DNA of 64,000 nucleotides, taken from Halarcobacter sp. Lineage in GTDB: Bacteria > Campylobacterota > Campylobacteria > Campylobacterales > Arcobacteraceae. Positions 59,910 to 64,000 of this stretch are shown in pieces. Location: NCBI RefSeq assembly GCF_963676935.1, contig NZ_OY781470.1, positions 1,770,680-1,834,679 of the forward strand. The letters run 5' to 3'. How positions within the stretch are numbered: position 1 is the first letter of the stretch; every line of letters begins with the position of its first letter. The position numbers and the translations under genes were made by a program. The notes beneath the pieces are model-generated. The model had not been told where the DNA came from, did no database searches, and saw nothing but the letters and a program-made list of their open reading frames with translations.

Positions 59910-60872
59910 ATGTTTAGTTTTTTTAAGAAAAAAGAAGAAGAACAAGAGTTAGAAGAGAATAAAATTCTAGAAGAAGAAAATAATAAAAATGAATCTAAAA
60001 GTTTTTTTGGGAAAGCTTTATCAAAAACTTTTGAGAATATAAAAACTGTTGTTCCTCATAAAAAAGAGAAAATATCTTTTGATGATATTGAAGAGTTGTT
60101 AATTGAAGCAGATATGGAATATGAAATCATAGAAAAAGCTATGGATGGACTTCCTGATATGATTACAAGAAAACAATTAAGACACAGACTTGTAATGCTT
60201 TTTGAACATGCACCTGATGTGGATTTATCAAACTTACCAAGACCTTTTGTAAGACTTATAATTGGGGTAAATGGTGCAGGAAAAACAACAACAATCGCAA
60301 AACTTGCAAATAGATCTAAAAAAGCTGGAGAATCGGTAATTTTAGGTGCAGGTGATACATTTAGAGCTGCTGCAATTGAACAATTAGCTACATGGGCACA
60401 AAAACTTGAAGTTCCAATTATTAAAACTAAACAGGGTCATGATGCAAGTGCCGTGGCATATGATACTATTTCATCAGCCATGGCTAAAAATATTGATAAT
60501 GTTATTATTGATACAGCAGGACGTTTACAAACACAAACAAATTTAAGTAATGAATTAAAAAAAATTGTTAAAGTTTGTTCTAAAGCTATGGAAAACGCAC
60601 CTCATCAAAAACTAATGATTTTAGATGGAACACAAGGTAATACTGCAATTGCCCAAGCAAAAGCATTTAATGAAATGGTTGGAGTTGATGGTATTATAGT
60701 TACAAAACTTGATGGAACAGCAAAAGGTGGAGCACTTTTTTCTATCTCAAATCAACTAGAACTACCAATCTTTTATGTTGGTATTGGTGAAAGTGCTGAA
60801 GATTTAATAGAATTTAGTCCTGATGATTTTGTTGACTCATTATTAGATGAAATCTACACAGAAGAAAAATAG
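59910..60872 (+). CDS. ftsY: Signal-recognition-particle receptor FtsY
   Basis: A 320-residue FtsY with the N domain (about residues 25-100) and G domain: GVNGAGKTTTIAKLA (P-loop), LGAGDTFRAAAIEQL, VIIDTAGRLQTQTNL, and VTKLDGTAKGGALF. The charged amino-terminal segment (EEEQELEENKILEEENNKNE) is short relative to Escherichia coli. With Ffh it targets ribosomes with nascent membrane proteins to SecYEG. Follows the TlpA-like gene by three bases. Confidence 0.97.
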   Translation: MFSFFKKKEEEQELEENKILEEENNKNESKSFFGKALSKTFENIKTVVPHKKEKISFDDIEELLIEADMEYEIIEKAMDGLPDMITRKQLRHRLVMLFEHAPDVDLSNLPRPFVRLIIGVNGAGKTTTIAKLANRSKKAGESVILGAGDTFRAAAIEQLATWAQKLEVPIIKTKQGHDASAVAYDTISSAMAKNIDNVIIDTAGRLQTQTNLSNELKKIVKVCSKAMENAPHQKLMILDGTQGNTAIAQAKAFNEMVGVDGIIVTKLDGTAKGGALFSISNQLELPIFYVGIGESAEDLIEFSPDDFVDSLLDEIYTEEK

Positions 60873-60877
60873 ATTTA

Positions 60878-61669
60878 ATGTTTAATAAAGATATATATTT
60901 TTTCAAGACAAAAGAACTTGAAGAAAAAATTTTAGATATTGTTAAAAATAATAAAGAGTTTATATTACATATAGAGCATGATAATAAATTTTATTGGTTA
61001 AAACGTTCAAGCAAAAGTGATTCAAGTTTTATTCATAAATTGATATATAAAACTACAAAAGCAAAAGGTTTAATGCCTGTTATTCCTAGTGAAAAAGAGA
61101 GTGTTTTATACCATGAAGTAACAAAACTTCAAAGACTAAAAGAGAAAAATATAAATGTTCCTGAAGTTGTAGCCTGTCAAAAAGACTTTTTAGTTTTGGA
61201 AGATAAAGGTGTAAATTTAAGAAAATATATAAGACACACAGTATTAGATACTTCAGAAACAGAGGAACTTATTAAGAAAACTGTAAATGTATTAGCCCAA
61301 ATACATAATGTAGGTGAATACCATGCAGGCTCACAAATTAAAAATTATACATTAAAAGATGATTTAATCTCAGCTATTGATTTTGAAGATAAGTTTTCAA
61401 ATGATATTAGCTTACACGATATTCAATTCAGAGACTTTTTCCTTTTTTTAGTTTCATTAAGTGATTTAAAAAAAGAGTTAGATTACAAAGAGATTATTGA
61501 TATATATAAAAAATTAACAAAAAATGAAACAATTGATAAAGAGTTAAAAATTTTAGCAAATAAATTTAACTTTTTAGCAAATATAATTGAAACTAAGTTT
61601 ATTTATAATAAAGTTAGTAGAGATGTTATAAATAATTATAAACTTATTAGAACACTTCAAGAACTATAA
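60878..61669 (+). CDS. BUD32/RIO-like kinase-fold protein
   Basis: A 263-residue protein with the eukaryotic-like kinase layout: WLKRSSKSDSSFIHKL as the N-lobe lysine region, VLEDKGVNLRKYI as hinge, and AQIHNVGEYHAGSQIKNYTLKDDLISAIDFED, where HAGSQIKN stands for the catalytic HxDxxxxN with glycine in place of Asp and DFED stands for DFG. The lack of an Asp in the catalytic loop is unusual and activity is uncertain. It may instead act on lipopolysaccharide or glycans (Kdo-kinase-like). It follows ftsY by five bases. Confidence 0.75.
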   Translation: MFNKDIYFFKTKELEEKILDIVKNNKEFILHIEHDNKFYWLKRSSKSDSSFIHKLIYKTTKAKGLMPVIPSEKESVLYHEVTKLQRLKEKNINVPEVVACQKDFLVLEDKGVNLRKYIRHTVLDTSETEELIKKTVNVLAQIHNVGEYHAGSQIKNYTLKDDLISAIDFEDKFSNDISLHDIQFRDFFLFLVSLSDLKKELDYKEIIDIYKKLTKNETIDKELKILANKFNFLANIIETKFIYNKVSRDVINNYKLIRTLQEL

Positions 61670-61686
61670 ATATATCTGGATTTCCT

Positions 61687-62583
61687 TTGAAAATATTTGA
61701 TTCACATATAAATCGTTATATTTTTATATTATTAAATTTTGCAGCTATTACTCTCTCATTTTTTTTCTATAAACTAACCCAAATAGATAAAGATGACAAT
61801 CTATTATCTCAATTGGAAAATGGTTTAACTACAACTAGATATCTATTTGAAGAACAGAAGCGTTATGCTTTATCTTTATCAATATTATTATCCCAAGATC
61901 AAGAATTAAAAAACAGTTTTCTTAAAAAAGATAGAAAAGAAAGTTTTAAAATAGTAAATAAAAAGATTAGCCTACTTAAAAAACTTCAAGATAGTAATTT
62001 TGATGTACAGATACATAATAAAGATTTGACTACTTATATTAGAAGTTGGGATTTTACAAAAAAAGATATTCCTCTAGAATCTTTTAGGCAAGGTGTAGTA
62101 AAAGTATCTAAAGAAAAAAAACCTTTAGTGTCAATTGAATTAGGTAAACGTTTAAATATAAAAGCAATCTCTCCTATTTTTAAAGATAATGAACAAATTG
62201 GTTCTATTGAAGTGATTATAGGATTTGATTATTTAGAAAATGAATTAAAACAAAAAGGATACGAAACTTTTATTCTTTTAGAAAATAAATATTTAAAAAT
62301 AGCAGACACTTTAATAGAAAATGAAAAAATTCAAAACTATACTTTAGTAAACGATAATAATAAAAATACTAATTTACTAAAAAAATTTGATTTAAAAAAA
62401 TTAAAAGATTATGGTTATTTCACAAGTGAAAAAAAAGCATTTAGTTATTTTTCTATCTATTCATTAACAAGAGAAAAATTAGGCTATATAGTAATTGCCT
62501 TATCAAATGATGATAATGTAATAATAGACAACTCTTATGAAAAACAAAGAGTAATAGATAAAAGTGGGATTATAATAGAATGA
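61687..62583 (+). CDS. Membrane Cache-domain sensor protein
   Basis: A 298-residue protein with a single N-terminal membrane helix (YIFILLNFAAITLSFFFY) and a large periplasmic part. SQLENGLTTTRYLFEEQKRYALSLSILLSQDQELKNSFLKKDRKESFKIVNKKISLLKKLQDSNFDVQIHNKDL is the long helix and first strand of a double-Cache domain, followed by ISPIFKDNEQIGSIEVIIGF. No kinase or methyl-accepting part is fused. It starts at TTG (61687) and overlaps the response regulator by four bases, so it is a stand-alone sensory subunit of the following two-component system. Confidence 0.8.
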   Translation: MKIFDSHINRYIFILLNFAAITLSFFFYKLTQIDKDDNLLSQLENGLTTTRYLFEEQKRYALSLSILLSQDQELKNSFLKKDRKESFKIVNKKISLLKKLQDSNFDVQIHNKDLTTYIRSWDFTKKDIPLESFRQGVVKVSKEKKPLVSIELGKRLNIKAISPIFKDNEQIGSIEVIIGFDYLENELKQKGYETFILLENKYLKIADTLIENEKIQNYTLVNDNNKNTNLLKKFDLKKLKDYGYFTSEKKAFSYFSIYSLTREKLGYIVIALSNDDNVIIDNSYEKQRVIDKSGIIIE

Positions 62584-63245
62584 ATATACTTTTGTTAGAA
62601 GATGATTATGATTATAAAAATAGTATCAAAGAATATTTGGAAACACTAAATTATATAGTTGATGATTTTGATAACGGAACTGAAGCATTTGATGCAATAT
62701 ATGAAAAAAACTATCATCTTCTTATTTTAGATATAAGAGTACCAGGTCTTAATGGTTATGAAATAGTAAAAAAACTAAGGGAAGATAAAAACAATATTCC
62801 TGTTATATTTATAACCTCTCTTACTGATATAAATAATCTAAGTATGGGATATGAATTAGGCTGTAATGATTATATAAAAAAACCTTTTTCACCTAAAGAA
62901 TTAAAATACAGAGTTGAACAACTAATAAAATCTTTTTATTTCACACTAAATGAAAATAGATTAAAAATAAATGAATATTTTTCATATGATATCTCTACTA
63001 TGCAATTATATAAAAACGATGAGTTAGTAAATTTAACAAAAAAAGAATTGGAGATTGTATTTTTATTGATTACAAACAAAAACTGCTATGTAAGTATAGA
63101 ACAACTTAGATGTGAAGTTTGGAATGAAAAATATATGAATGAAGCAGACATCAGAGTTTTTATTAAAAATATTAGGGATAAAACTTCAAAAGACTTAATA
63201 GAAACGAAACGTGGCGTAGGATACAAAATTGCAAGAGTTAATTAG
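62580..63245 (+). CDS. OmpR/PhoB-family response regulator
   Basis: A 221-residue regulator. Receiver domain: acidic pair Glu7/Asp8, phospho-acceptor Asp51 in LLILDIRVPGLNG, Thr79/Ser80 in FITS and Lys101 in KKPFSP. Winged-helix output: LTKKELEIVFLLITNKNCYVSIEQLRCEVWNE, DIRVFIKNIRDKTSKDLIETKRGVGYKI. It would bind direct repeats as a dimer. The frame overlaps both the Cache gene (4 bp) and the histidine kinase (17 bp). Confidence 0.95.
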   Translation: MNILLLEDDYDYKNSIKEYLETLNYIVDDFDNGTEAFDAIYEKNYHLLILDIRVPGLNGYEIVKKLREDKNNIPVIFITSLTDINNLSMGYELGCNDYIKKPFSPKELKYRVEQLIKSFYFTLNENRLKINEYFSYDISTMQLYKNDELVNLTKKELEIVFLLITNKNCYVSIEQLRCEVWNEKYMNEADIRVFIKNIRDKTSKDLIETKRGVGYKIARVN

Positions 63246-64000
63246 TAAAAATCATTTAACAAAACTCTCATTAGCTTATACTTTATTAATCATTATACTA
63301 ATTTTTATACCCGCTTATTTTTATATGCAAAGTGAAATTCAAAGTTATAAATATAATCAAAAATACCAATTAGAATATCAGGGACTAAATATCCAAAGAG
63401 CAATTTATGATTTTAATAACTCTAAAAATGACATATTCTATTTTCCTAAATCTTTTAATTATGACGCCTATTTATACGATAAAAACAATAATTTAATCTA
63501 TTCAACAACAAATAAAAATTTAGATAATAAAAATACAATTTCAAAAAAATATATATTAAATACAAATAGATTAAATGCCCAATCATTAATTTTAATAAAA
63601 GAGTTAAATTTAAATGAAATATATTTAAAAATTTCTATACTTACAATCTCAATTGGTATTTTTATATTTATTAGTGCCTACATTATATTAAAACAGACAA
63701 TAACCCCATACAAAAAGGCAAATAAATATTTAGATAGATTTTTTAATGATGCAATGCATGAGATAAAAACCCCTTTGGGTGTTTTACAATTAAACTTGGA
63801 ATTACTTGAAGAGAAAGATAAAAATTCAAATGAAGTGAAAAGATCCCTTAATGCTGTAAAATCACTTTTACTAACTTATGAAGATATAGAATACTTAATA
63901 AAACAAAAAAGAGTATCTTATTCAAAAGAAATTATAAATTTTAGTGTATTTTTAAAACATAGAATAGATATGTTTGAAAGTTTAGCTTACTCAAAAAAAA
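63229..64000 (+). CDS. Sensor histidine kinase (3' end cut by window edge)
   Basis: A TTG at 63229 with AGGA seven bases upstream opens a 257-codon frame that runs off the edge. Helix 1 is LAYTLLIIILIFIPAYFY; the periplasmic part is short (about 90 residues); helix 2 is ISILTISIGIFIFISAYIIL; the dimerisation box has the phospho-acceptor His177 in NDAMHEIKTPLGVLQLNLELL. The ATP-binding domain is beyond the window. It is the kinase of the adjacent regulator and Cache sensor. Confidence 0.9.
   Translation, partial: MQELISKNHLTKLSLAYTLLIIILIFIPAYFYMQSEIQSYKYNQKYQLEYQGLNIQRAIYDFNNSKNDIFYFPKSFNYDAYLYDKNNNLIYSTTNKNLDNKNTISKKYILNTNRLNAQSLILIKELNLNEIYLKISILTISIGIFIFISAYIILKQTITPYKKANKYLDRFFNDAMHEIKTPLGVLQLNLELLEEKDKNSNEVKRSLNAVKSLLLTYEDIEYLIKQKRVSYSKEIINFSVFLKHRIDMFESLAYSKK

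Overview
This 64 kb window is AT-rich, densely packed chromosomal DNA. The gene set and the protein sequences point to Campylobacterota, most likely a marine or estuarine Arcobacter-type bacterium (Arcobacter, Halarcobacter, Malaciobacter, Poseidonibacter). That placement is inferred from gene content (NhaD, NadB next to a small LptM-like lipoprotein, RNase Y, FtsY, a PhnD-type binding protein with its histidine kinase, a BUD32-like kinase), not from a database search. No rRNA, tRNA or CRISPR array was seen.

Layout. 1-16 kb: an amino-acid permease (cut by the window edge), truncated haemoglobin, cold-shock protein, a hydrolase / phosphotransferase / HAD / pentapeptide-repeat operon, an EamA exporter, a 2-hydroxyacid dehydrogenase, helicase HrpB, a membrane-protein/cytidylate-kinase fusion facing a TetR regulator across a clear palindrome, an RhlE-type helicase and several small or unknown genes. 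16.1-25.8 kb: an integron. A tyrosine recombinase of the IntI type at 24943-25766 faces away from a row of minus-strand accessory genes. These are separated by nine attC-like sites at 17286-24697 whose outer 7-mers pair with the starts of their own cassettes. The integrase is broken: its two halves are in different frames and the segment between them, which carries the IntI-specific insertion, is missing. Cassette cargo includes an HNH protein with two membrane segments, a small membrane protein, a P-loop protein, a PIN/NYN-like nuclease with a winged-helix tail, a PH-like membrane protein, a GNAT enzyme, unknown soluble proteins, a GC-richer Asp-nucleophile alpha/beta hydrolase and a RhuM-family protein.

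25.9-41 kb is mostly housekeeping: guaA, nhaD, nadB, an lptM-like gene, a YgjP-type peptidase, an aspartate aminotransferase, a CDF cation exporter, an ABC-F ATPase, YqeY, a diguanylate cyclase, a GH3 NagZ-like enzyme, and a PhnD-type binding protein with a histidine kinase. 41.2-49.1 kb holds two very large secreted proteins that share a nearly identical 703-bp end coding for DUF4214 modules; one also carries ten 42-residue RCC1-like repeats. 49.2-64 kb carries TIGR02757, a sirtuin, a nitroreductase, an SDR, an NhaC antiporter, an OppC-type permease, rsmD, a molybdopterin-type TOBE protein, rny, 5-formyl-THF cyclo-ligase, a TlpA-like lipoprotein, ftsY, a BUD32-like kinase, and a Cache sensor / response regulator / histidine kinase set that runs off the right edge.

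The best candidate for a little-described system is the integron: a sedentary array with a dead integrase, so the cassettes are probably frozen in place unless an integrase acts in trans or XerCD-like enzymes can move them.
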